Below, piece by piece: positions 35,884-47,600 of a stretch of DNA of 64,000 nt (the first letter of the stretch is position 1; each line of letters starts with the position of its first letter). The DNA is from Pempheris klunzingeri. Taxonomy: Eukaryota; Chordata; Actinopteri; Acropomatiformes; Pempheridae. The stretch covers positions 8,411,477 through 8,475,476 of the forward strand of contig NC_092035.1 in NCBI RefSeq assembly GCF_042242105.1, given 5' to 3'. Position numbers and translations under genes: made by a program. The notes beneath the pieces were generated by a model. The model ran no database searches. It was given only the letters and a program-made list of their open reading frames with translations, and was not told where the DNA came from.

Positions 35884-38463
35884 ATGTTTCGGAGAAAACT
35901 GACAGCGCTGGATTATCACAACCCTGATGGATTTGACTGCACAGGTAAGATAAAACCGGTCAATGGGCTCTTGAATGTGGTTCGGTGATTTTAACGTAGA
36001 GAGAGCTAACGTGTGTGCAAGTATCAGAAGTCCTGTCACTGGAGACAACGAAACACCAAACTCTAGTTGTCAAATAGCAGTTTCTTGGTGCTGTTGGCTG
36101 GAAAACCTGTATGTCTGCTAGAACACGACATAAAATATTTTACAACCTCTCAGTACACCACACTTTGATTCGGCATAGCTAATTCTAATAACAAAGTACA
36201 GATTGTTCATTTTTTTAATTGTCTATTTTACCCATTGTGTTCATAGTTTTGTTCCAAGAAATTGTTCATGCTTAACCGCGTAACTTGAAAATGACCAACC
36301 AAACAATATATATATAACAATATGAGTAAGATACTCAGATTTCGGGCTCATTACTGGCTGTAAATATTAATTTGTCGCTGTCAAAGCAGCGCGTTAGAAT
36401 GCTAGCTGCTGTCTGCAGCACTGATCTGTCATGTTTACTTTCTCTGCTCTGCTCAGATGAGACACAGTTCAGGAACTGCATCGTGTGGCTGGAGGACCAG
36501 AAGATCCGACATTATAAGATAGAGGACAGAGGAAACCTGAGGAACATCCTCAGCTCAGAGTGGCCCCAAGCCTACCAGAAGGTCAGGCCACCATCACACT
36601 GCCTCATTAAATCCCATTATCATCACACACAATGAGATTTAAACTACTCTTTGACATCTTGGTGCATTGTCAAGCTTTAACTTCTCAAACACACCACCTT
36701 AAATCTGACATTTTTTGAATTTGCTACCAGACAACTGTAACATCATTGTTACAGTCAGTCAGCTGCTTTCTTCCATTCATGATGAAATGAGTTTGAGTGT
36801 CCTTTTCCTGTGTGCAGTACCTGCAGGACGTGAACTGTCCATTTGGAGGTCCGGAGAGGCAGGAGGCTTTAGACTGGCTACTGGGCCTGGCTGTAAGATA
36901 TGAATATGGAGACAATGGTAAGATGACAGCACGTGTTCGTCAGTGGGGAGAACTGTGCCGTTGTTTGGGATGATGTCAGCAAAATGATTTAAAGGATAAC
37001 TTGACGTGGCTGGGTGTGACTTTTGATCATCTCTAGATCAACAATATGTCTGTAAATAAAATGTGCAACACCTCCCTGTGCACCCTTAATTGAAGTACTG
37101 ACGATGGCCAGTAGATGGAGACACTATAAAAGGAATAATGTTTCCCCATGATGCCAGCTCAGCACCACCCTTTGCTGCACAGTCAAGTTACTCTTTCACA
37201 GAAACTGTGCTGGGAATCCATAAACAAAAGCAGTCAGAACATCTGTAAAGTAGCTTTTGTGTTTCTCTCATGTGTTCTGTTCATCTCCTCAGTGGAGAAG
37301 TATAAGAAATGTGAACCGCTGGCAGCCTCCAGCAACACAGACAAAGCCGTGGACCCTCTCGTCAACCTTGACAGTAAGTAGAAACACGTCTCTGCTCCTC
37401 GGCCTGCCCTTGCACTTTGCTCTCTCGCATTCTTTTCTTCAGTCTCTTCGTTCCAGGTGACAGACGGAATTGTCTCGTGTTTGTTTTTGCAGGTAACTCT
37501 CCAGATTTCAAAGCAGGAGTGACGGCTCTGGCCAACATCCTGAAGATACAACGACATGACGACTACCTGGTTATGCTCAAGGTGGGAGTCGGACTTGGTG
37601 TTATACTTGTTTTTATTATCACTATGTATGTATAAAGATATATGTAATAGAAAACTCATGAATCCATTTGTGTTTACATGTACCCCAACAGGCCATTCGT
37701 ATTCTGATCCAGGACAGACTTTCCCCAGAAGCCATCACCAAAGCCAGCCAGAACAGAGAGGTATTGTAAACTTAACATTTGTGTATTTTGCATCAAGAAC
37801 GTCCTCTAGAGATTCCTCTGTCTGCTTTACAAATCTGGAAAAATAAAACATTGCGCTTCCACAAAGTTGGGATGCTCACAAGAGACAGAAAACAACATGG
37901 TCCAAATTGAAGCAGCGGAGGGTCCAGTGCATCTGGACCCTTCAGTTTCCATAATGTAAATGTAAGATCAGTTTGAGGCATTCAGTTAACCCGGGATGAT
38001 AGTGTCTCTGCAGCTCACGCTAACGTGTGTGTTCCTGTGTTTCCAGGGTGTTCCAGTAGCTTTAGACAAGCACATCTTGGGTTTCGACACTGGAGGTGAG
38101 TCTTGCTTGTTTGATGTAAGAAGTACTGATGTTTAAGGGCTTGACAGAAGGTGATGTAACTCAGAGGTCCCCACACGTTTTGGATTGTTATCACTTGAAA
38201 TGATGCAACATCAGTGCATTGCGGTCCGCTCAGACAGGCTGCTCTGTGATCAGACACACACTGTATCCAGTAATCTTCCTCAGTAAAGTAAAATGCTTTT
38301 CTTCTCAGACGCGACTCTGAACGAAGCGGCTCAGATCCTGCGCCTGCTGCACATCGAGGAGCTGAGGGAGCTCCAGACCAAGATCAACGAGGCCATCGTA
38401 GCCGTTCAGGCCATCATAGCCGACCCCAAGACAGACCACAGGCTGGGCAAGGTCGGCAGATGA
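35884..38463 (+). CDS. rtraf: RNA transcription, translation and transport factor (CGI-99/hCLE)
   Basis: Eight exons, 35884-35944, 36457-36581, 36818-36917, 37293-37373, 37493-37581, 37692-37760, 38047-38095 and 38309-38463, join in frame to 242 residues; human RTRAF has 244. Diagnostic stretches are MFRRKLTALDYHNPDGFDC, VWLEDQKIRHYKIEDRGNLR, LANILKIQRHDDYLVMLKAI and the ending ADPKTDHRLGKVGR. The variable part around residues 97-115 (KKCEPLAASSNTDKAVDP) is the least conserved. RTRAF belongs to the RTCB-DDX1-FAM98 tRNA ligase complex, binds capped RNA and shuttles between nucleus and cytoplasm. It lies tail to tail with nid2, as in human 14q22. Confidence 0.98.
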
Positions 38464-39309
38464 GAGCGAGGATGAAGAGGGACGCTGGAAGACGGAAAGG
38501 GGGGCTGAGCCACGGGAGTTTTAATTTGATTTTGAGAAGGAAAAGCCTTTCTCCGTTTGAGTTGGACATGAATGAGTTTGTATTTTCTCCGTTGTTGCAT
38601 GAGATCAGACTGTTCGGATTGGGAATTCAGAGCAAATATGAGCAGTTCTCAGACGCTGTGTTTCACTTTTGTACTGCAGCATGGATACATTTACACCAAA
38701 ACATGTTACAGTGGCTCAATAGTTGCTACTGAAGTACTCATTTCCACTAAAATGTTGTCATTTTTTTCAAAGACTAATGATCTCCTGGCTTCCACAATCT
38801 CCCCCTCAGACGAAACCACAGAGAAGTTTCTTTAAGAATCAAACTGAGTTATATTTGTATCCATCTTACAGGAAAATTGTTTTTTTGCAAATAGAAGAAA
38901 AGGTTATTTTGAAATGGTCTACAATGACGCTGTGTGGGAAAATATAAATACAGCGTTTGGCTCCTGTGCTTCTTGAGTGGTGATTTTCCCTTTAAGTCTT
39001 AAAGCGGCAGCATCAGAGTTTGGACGTAAACATGAAAACACAATAACCTCCACAGAACCTGTCAAGTACCAAATCACATTTTATTGTTATAAATATCACA
39101 TCTTATAAAAAGATAAAGATTTGACAAGTAGTAGTAGTAAAAATATTTGGCAAAAAAAGAATGTAATGTCATTTCATGTCGTGTGAAATACAGATTAGTG
39201 CAGAGAAATATGGCTGACCGAGGCTGAGGGAAATAGATTACAGTAATCTGATTACAGTTACTATTTCAGTACCTCAACAGTGGCAATCATTGTCCATTTT
39301 CTGCATAAT

Positions 39310-39705
39310 TTATGGAATTTGAAAAGGTTTCTCAGTGTATTTGCTTTTTTACCAAGAGTAGCGATGAGAAGACTGATTTTCTCATCTTTATGCTAAATAT
39401 TAAATTTGAGCACCAGATGTGATAAAGTTAGCTCAGCATAAAGACTGAAGTAGGAGCAGGGGTGTTTTTACATTTCAGTTTGTGTCCAGATCAAACAAAA
39501 CAGATGAACCTTGTTACTTATTGAGCTTTAGAGGTGCTGGTACCTTTGGACGCTGCCCAGCCAGCTGTGTCTGTCTGTTTCAGTCTTTATGCTAAGCTGT
39601 GTTAACCACCTGCTGGCCTTATATTCAGCATAGAGACACGAGAGTGCCGTCTTCTCATCTAACTCTCAGCAACAAAGTGAACATATTTAACTATTCCTTT
39701 TAGTT
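39310..39705. repeat. near-full-length palindromic fish repeat
   Basis: The left arm contains GATGAGAAGACTGATTTTC and TTAGCTCAGCATAAAGACTG. The right arm contains the reverse-complementary CAGTCTTTATGCTAAGCTG and TCTTCTCATCTAACTCTC, ending AACTATTCCTTTTAG. Between the arms are TTTAGAGGTGCTGG and ACCTTTGGAC. This fold-back layout is that of a non-autonomous transposon common in percomorph genomes. Confidence 0.7.
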
Positions 39706-39992
39706 GATTTTATGTATGTTCAGAATCCTCTCTGAATGCTAAATAATTCGACTGGATTTAAAAGCCACGATGGCCAGCTGACCAAAAACAAATCTGTTGC
39801 TTCACAACAGAACTTTGGCTCGAACGGTTTTTAAATTCTTCATGTCTTCTTCGGCCTACAGTCACATACATTTTAACATCTAATTTCATTGTCCTGTAGC
39901 TTTAATTGATAGAAAAACAAAAACAACTCAAGTATAAAAATACAGTAGAAAAAAAAAATTAAAAATGAGGTATAAAACAAATTTACAAAACA

Positions 39993-39998
39993 TTTATT
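39993..39998 (-). terminator. candidate nid2 polyadenylation signal
   Basis: AATAAA on the minus strand, about 220 bases past the nid2 stop codon. It is the first canonical hexamer found downstream. Confidence 0.5.
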
Positions 39999-40218
39999 TT
40001 GGGGTTATATCTTTAAGGTGAGATAATGGGGATTGGGCCAGGGTGAGTGGAGGGGTTGTAAATTTGTTCTGGCGGTAGATCAGGAAACAGGAAGCCATCT
40101 TGCCCCCTACTGAGTGTCCTTTCTTCTGCAGAGGGCACTTTTTAGGGTGGTCCTGCCCTCTGATCTGAACGGCCCCAGAACTGTAGCACCAAAGGACCCT
40201 GCGGCTGCCGGTCCGTCG

Positions 40219-41647
40219 TTAATGGCTCCCTGAGACACAAAAATCAGACACTTGGCATTTTTACATATCTAGTGGAAGTGAGTTTACAGCCCCGGGTGGA
40301 AATGAGGAGTTAAAGGTCTGATTTTCTCTTCCTGTGTCAATCCAAATGTGACGGGATGAAAGCCAAAGTGCTGCAGTGGCCTAATGACAGAACAAACACA
40401 TCCTCCATCCCGAACAAAGCCCTACACTTAGCAACTTGTGGCGACTGAGAATCATCTTTGGAAAGAGTGTGTGTGTGAGTGTGTGCTCATGTATTCAACA
40501 ATGACAGCTTTTAAGCCTCTTGCAACCGACTCCCAAACCCCTAACAAGTGTGTTGAAGAGCTGTCATCATGGTCAGAATTACACCACACGTCGACATCTT
40601 TGAAGCAGGCGGCTGTTATTTAGTAGGAGGCTTTAGAGAGTGACATGCAGACGTGACATTTACAGCAACGCAGCCATCAGTCTGACCATCGTCACAGTCA
40701 GACGCACAAAGTGAACTGTGCACACCACGACCAGATCCAACACTCTGCAGATGTGTGCAGCTTTGACAACGGCATCTGCCAAGGTGCTACTTTAGGGATT
40801 ATCCTGTGTTTAGAGGCCTACTTTGTACTTTAAAGGTGTTTAACACGAGGCTTTGAAAGGACTTGAAGACATCTGCAGACATCAGCACATCAAACATGAC
40901 ACACACAAACACAAAATACAGGTAAGAGGGTCGCACACAGCTGTGGAACCATTCTGCTCTGGTCTCATGTACGCACGCTAACACACACACACACACACGT
41001 AGAGGGTCACAGACGACTGTGTAATCACTGTTCTTGTGTCTATTTCACAAGTATATGTGAATTCACCACACACATACACACACAGGTGTGGAGTAGAAGG
41101 TCTGAGCAGCTGTGTGATGACTGTTTTCTGGTGCAGGTGATGAAAAACTAACTTGGGTTTCTCCGTACAAAAAAAGCTGCATTAAGGTTGGCTGAAAAAC
41201 AAAATCACTTTTATAACCTTCAGAGCTCAGCTTCTCTTCAGTCAGACCCTTTATATATCAAATATTCTAGTTTTTGTTCCTTTATACACAAACTACTCAT
41301 GTTTGACATCTAATTTAATTACTTTATGCAGTTTTCACAGATGTGAAGTCCAATGATCTTTTTAAAAGTTATTACATTTACACCATTCCTTCTCCCTCCC
41401 ATATGAATACATAGAGTGTATCTACACTCACACGTAGTGGCAACCTGAAGTGTATTTTTACTTGAGTGTATTTTCCTGATGTGATTGTGTGTGGTGTCTG
41501 CTATGGTGCTGCTGAACATTGTGTAAGAGGGTTATTGTCTTGGTGCAAATGCACCTTTCAGGCTTAAGGTGACATCTGGTAGGAGTTGACTGATATGATG
41601 ACATCACTGCACACAAACCAATGAGCTCACTGTCTGGTAAACCTTGA

Positions 41648-41685
<38 letters not shown>

Positions 41686-44600
41686 GATGTTTGGTTATTA
41701 TACAGAGCTAAAATAACATGTCTGACCACTGTTGGAAAAGTGTGTGTGTGTGTGTGTGCAGGTGACAGAGAGTGATAGTGTGTGTGTATGTGTGTTCACT
41801 CATATCTCACCTGGTAGACATTGGCTGGTTGCTATGGCGATGCCGTACAGGTGAGAGCGCTGGTCAGGCAGGTATTCGTCAGTGAACTGACTGCTGTCTT
41901 TGCTCACTGCGATCACGCCATCCCTATGAGGGAGCAGACAGAGAGAGAAGCACTGAGGATGAGGAGGCAGCTTCATCCTGACTGACTATCAGTATTACTA
42001 GTTATCAGTAATAAACAACAGCATGGCAAAATGACACAAAGATGAATGCAGATGGCTACCTCCTCCAGTCAGTGTAATAGAAGTGGTTCCTGTAGTAGAC
42101 CATGCTGAAGGGGTAGTTGAGGCTGGGGTGGATCACTCTTCGACCTGAACCATCCGGGGACACACACTCTAAACGCTTTGTACCTGATGGACAGAGCAAA
42201 ACCACAAGAGGGATCATGGGTACCTTAACCATCCTGCTTTTTAGACAGTATTCACATCTTTTATTTCAAGTTAACAACACAATCCAAGTTACAAGTCCTA
42301 CATCAAAGTATGAATTAATGTAAGCTAACTATTCTTAAAGTACTCATTATATTATTATATATGATTGCTTTAATTATTGCTTATACATTAATATATAATT
42401 AGCATTTTACTTTTAGTTTGTTTAGGTGGAGTAAATTTCACTGTTTCCTTTATCTGTTGGGTTGTCAAGTAACTACAAGTGTCAGACAAATGTAGTGCTG
42501 ACCTTCAATGCCTGGGTCTTTTTGGGAAAAACAGTGTCAATAAAAATATAGATGAAAGGATATTTTAAAAACATGTATAGGAGGTGGCAGCACGTTTTAG
42601 CCCCGTGTCTTGCCTGAAGATCTAGAAAAGTGGTGGTCGTAGTAGTAGAGGTGTTTCTACCTGCATCAGCCCAGCAGATTTGTCCTGAAGAAGAGTCATA
42701 CGTGAGAGCGTTGGGCAAACCAATCCCATCAGACACAACTACCCTGCGGTTCTGACCGTCCACTGACGAGCTCTCAATCTTAGGAGCCTCTCGGTTCCAG
42801 TCTGTCCAAAACAAAGTACTGCAGAGAGAAACACAGGAATTATAAAATATTGGACACTTAAACTCCTTTCTGCTAATTATTTAACTTAATCTGGACTGCC
42901 AAGTAAGCCTGGTTTTGCAGTGAGACTGTGCTTTTGCATGGAACTGGATCTGGCTAATATAATGAGACAAGAGGAAAACCACACACAAGCACTCATACAA
43001 ACACACACACACACACACACTAAAGCAGCTATAGAAATGGTACAAGAGCACAGGGCTCGAGGGACCAGCTGTCTCATGCTGATGAGGTCATGGTCAGGTT
43101 ACTCTGAGCAACGTGTGACCTCTGACCCCGGCTCTCCCAGAGCATTTTTTTGAGGAAAATACTGTCTGACACAGATTTTTCAGTTTTGAATAAAGTAGCT
43201 CCTTCATGTTTCTCATGGATGTGTTACTGTGATGAATCAGATCATATTTTATTGTTTGCAACTTATCAAAAGCTCCAATATGTTGCTCAGCAGGATCATA
43301 GCAGAGCTTTAGGCAGAGTGTGTGTGGGCTGCTTATGACGCCACACTGCTTTTCATGTGTAGATGATGGTGTACATGTGGGCAGACTGGGAACGACAGGT
43401 AATACACACCACATGAGCAATCAGCTTACACACACACACACCACGTATTTACGAGTGTGTGCGTTAATCAATTCGATGAACCTATGGGCAAGCAGATGTT
43501 GGTGTGCGAGACATTCATACATGTGTACAAGTTTTTATAGTGTGTGTACGTAGTTTCAGTGTGGCCGCTTTGCTGTGTGTGGTTATGTTTCTGTGTGTGC
43601 ATGTGCAAGGCCACATGTGCAGGCTCAGAAATCACAGAGCACATGCTTGATCATAAGTGTACCCGTGTGAAGCCGTAATTAGCTTTAGGAGTTGGCCTTT
43701 TGTCAGAAAACACACACATACACATGTACTTGGCCTTCAGTCAGAAAATAAACTGTCAAACCAATAATGTGGAACACACATTGAAGGCTTTATGGTTTTG
43801 GTTATTGCTGCTATGGTTAATCATTTGTATCAACCACATTAACACACACATATACGCACACATACACACACACACAGACCTGTTGATTATGTGATTAGTT
43901 GCAATGATGAAAAGCAGATGTTATTCCTGGGGAGCTCAGCGATGACGGCCTCATGCTTTCATCACGAGTGTGTGTGTGTGTGTGTGTGTGTCCAGGATTA
44001 ATAGCCTCAGTAAATCCAGTACAGTTTTCTTGGCTCCGTTTGGTGAAACAAAGCACTAAAAGTCACTTCTATGACAGAATTATCAAACATGTGTTACTGA
44101 AGGGACACTCCACCCCACAAACCACATCCCACTGATTCCTCCTGCACTCGCCTGTCTCACTCTGATGAAGTCATGTTTGGATCACAGTCTCCCCAGTCTA
44201 CAAACAACAAGACTCCTGTCTGCAAACTGGCCTAAAATATAATCTGTACTGTACTAAAGAATTAGATACAGGCCTTGTTGACTCACAGCCTGTCTGAGGA
44301 CTTGTGTTTGATTTCATGGTTGTGCAAATGAGCTGAAAACCATCTGTGCCCTCTTCTGACAGAAAAAATCACCGTGGATACAGTGAAAGCTGTATCTCAT
44401 TCTGCTTCAGTGGAGCAGCTCCAGGATGTTACACTTGATCGCGAAGACGGTGTGTGGGCGCTTGTTTGTTTCTTGCTCAGGGAAGAGATTTGTACATGTT
44501 TGCAAATCCAGGCTACACTGGCCTGATGGCTTTAGAAGTGGCAGGTTTCATAAGTTGGATGGCTCGATTTTTCGGGATGTGATTTTTTCCCCCTAAAAAC

Positions 44601-47600
44601 ATAAAGCAAGACAAAACAAAAGATACAAAAAGAGAAGCGGCTAGATGGAAAGAGGGCTTTACCCGGTGGAAGAGACCACGATGATGGCCCGGGGGTTGAC
44701 CAAGTCAGTGTCAAACAGCGTCCGCCTCCCACTGCTGTCCAGGTTGGCAGTTTCGATCACATCTGGGTTTGAGTCGACCCAGAACATCAACCTGCGAGTG
44801 ACGTCCACCGCCAAACCCTCTGGACTAACCAGATCTACGTGTAGCAGGGATACCACGTTGAAAGTATTGAGATCATTTCAAACAACACTTCTTAGAGAAA
44901 TGAAGGCGTGTAAGTGTGTGTTCTTACTCGTGTTAATGAGTATCTCAGGCTCGGCTCCAGGCACCATCAAAGCTCTGTTGATCGTCCGTGCGGACAAATC
45001 TGTCCAATAGACTCGGTTCTCTTTGCAGTCATAAGCTATACCAACAACTATGGAACCCTGGAGACACATGTATGAACATTAGCAAACACTTCCTGAGATA
45101 TGTAACATAATTACAACCATCTTTCTTATGTTTCACATGTAAAAACATCCAAACCCACAAGATCTATGTGTATAAACAATATAGAGGTAAGAACTGATGT
45201 CTGTGAGTGTGTATCTGTCCATTCATGTCTTACATGTAGAGTCAGTAGTGTTTTGGACCGAGCAGCATCTAGTCTGGTCCCATTAAGAGGCAACGCTCCT
45301 ATTTTCTGTCCCTGAGCGTACAGCAGTGTGACTTCAGTGTTTGTCGGAGGGGTCACATCTGGGCGGGGCAAGGGGCGCATGGTGGGCGGGGCGACTGAGG
45401 GAAGGCCTGGGACAAGATTGGATGGATAAGAAAAAAATCTGAGCCATGATCGGCGACAATAACACGAGCAGATCTGACCACAAACAGATACCTACATGCA
45501 GGCTTGACAACATCATGTGATCGGGTACCAGGAACCTCCCGTCCGTCCTGGTCCACACACCAGCAGTAAGTGGTCTCTCCATAACACTGGACTGGGCTGA
45601 GAAACAATTCACTTTTTAAGCAATTTCTCAATTAAAAAAAACGTTCAGCTACTGTGTGTGTGTGTGTGTGTGTAGTGTGTACCTGAACTGTCCATCTGGC
45701 TCGCACTGAGGCACATACTGTGTTGGGTCTGGTTTTCCACCATAGTGCTCAATCAAAGTGGTCCTCCATCGCTCACACACACTCTCAGGGCGCTGGGTCG
45801 GAGCCACAGGGACTGAGGAGGACATGAATCAAACACACCCAAAGCTGTTACCATCTTTAAAGTTAGATATAATGCTATAATGATGGTTTGTAAAATTACA
45901 ATTCAGATCTATTCTACTGCAATACATCATCATTTAATTATAATGTCTGGGTGTTTTCTAGCTTGAGTTTATATCACAGTGAAAGGTAGGGTGTTTGATT
46001 AATGGTGTAGAGAGGCCCTGTATTTACAGAAGCACACACACATCTTGCTTTTGTCAATACTGTTTATCTTGTAAAATCCATTTAATAACTCACTTTATAA
46101 GAGAGCTTTAAAACTAAACCCAAAACCACTTCAGTCTTCCACTAATGTTTATACTGGCCTCTCTGAAAATTTATAATTTGAGCTGCAGTTTCTAAACTAA
46201 GAAGGAGATTAGGATAAGGATAGATAGAGGAGGGTGAGAAGAGAACGGTTCTACAGTGAGAGATCAGAGGAGTAAATGAGTGAAAGACTAACTAAACAAT
46301 TAAACTGAATCTCACAATAAGCTTTTTCAGCAGGATTTATTGTAGTGGAGGTTAGCAAACTGCAATCCAGTCTTATGAATCACTTGGTTTTCCTTCAATT
46401 TACTGTTTAACCACATGACCCACTGAAATTAGTGGTTCCCATGACTCTGACGCCCTCTTCCCACAAATGTGGACTGTCCACCAAATCAGTGATTTCAATC
46501 CTCATGCTGATTTGCTCATAAGTTGTATTGGTTACACATAAAGACACATTAACTTCAACCAGCTCACACATTTGAGAGTTTAATGTGGGTGTTTGGTGCT
46601 GCCTGAATCACATACACAGCTAAATTTGTTAGAAATTTAAATTATGAAACCAAATTAAGGGCTTACAATAAGAGGTTCTTGTTTCAAATTCTGATTTGGC
46701 CCAGAGGATATGAATACTAAACCAAAACTGAGCAGGAAATGCCCATGCCTCCCTCATCATGAACTATTACAGAGGAATCCCTGAATAAGGCTCCAGAGCA
46801 GTGACCACCGAAAAATAAATAAAACTGTGGTTGCACTGAGCAGCTTCCAGGTGAATATGAGGCAAAGTAGTCATGAAACATGAGTTCAGATTTTAAGAAA
46901 AACAGACGTACAAATCTACAGGCATGTGTAGGGTGGGTGTGACACCGTTTTGTCACTCATGTTTTGGTTTGGTTGCCAGGCAACATTCAGCAGCTCGTCT
47001 CAGCACCAAATGACCACTTCAGATGTTTGGGTGGTCATAAATGGAATTTATAGCAAGAAGTGAGTTTATAGGGCGGCCTGTGTGTGTTAGAGTGCGAGAG
47101 AGCAGAGTCACAGAGAGGTAGGCAAAGAAACGTCGTGTATTTTCTGTTTAAATTGTTAATCGCCACAAGGACATTCCTTGTTAGATTTTCTTCTTTTTTA
47201 GGATTCTCATTCAATATAATTGTATGTTTTATACTGCAATTTTGCAATTATCAAATGAATTACAGTATATTCAGGTGTAATGACTCTTAGAGGAATATAA
47301 TTCTTTCGAGGATCAACACCACTCTGCTACACACAATATAAGCTTCCAGGAAGCCTCTACAGCTCACAAACTCCATTTCATGTTTTTTAATCCGTACAAA
47401 AACCACATTGTAATTTGTGGTTTTATGTGGACAGACTATTTCGTGGGCGGCTGCAGTGACTTGTTGTCTTGTTGTCACTTTGAGGTTGCCAGGCAACGAG
47501 CACAGACTTCAGTGAGCCTTACAGGTGCTGCTAAAGTAGATTTTAACACCTTTGGACGAGCTGTGTCCTAAATAAGAATTTTCATGATCAAATCTGATTC

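Larger units (their letters stand above)
38464..40218. other. convergent 3' region of rtraf (+) and nid2 (-)
   Basis: This holds both 3' UTRs. On the plus strand a weak variant signal AATATA sits at 38941. On the minus strand AATAAA hexamers lie at 39993-39998 and at about 39081. A copy of the palindromic fish repeat fills 39310-39705. No other gene is seen. Confidence 0.5.

Noticed and set aside
45491-45495. Donor GTATCT for the second exon of the last thyroglobulin unit
   Set aside because: Using it shifts the linker exon out of frame and meets a stop; GTAGGT four bases upstream restores PAC followed by LPSVAPP.
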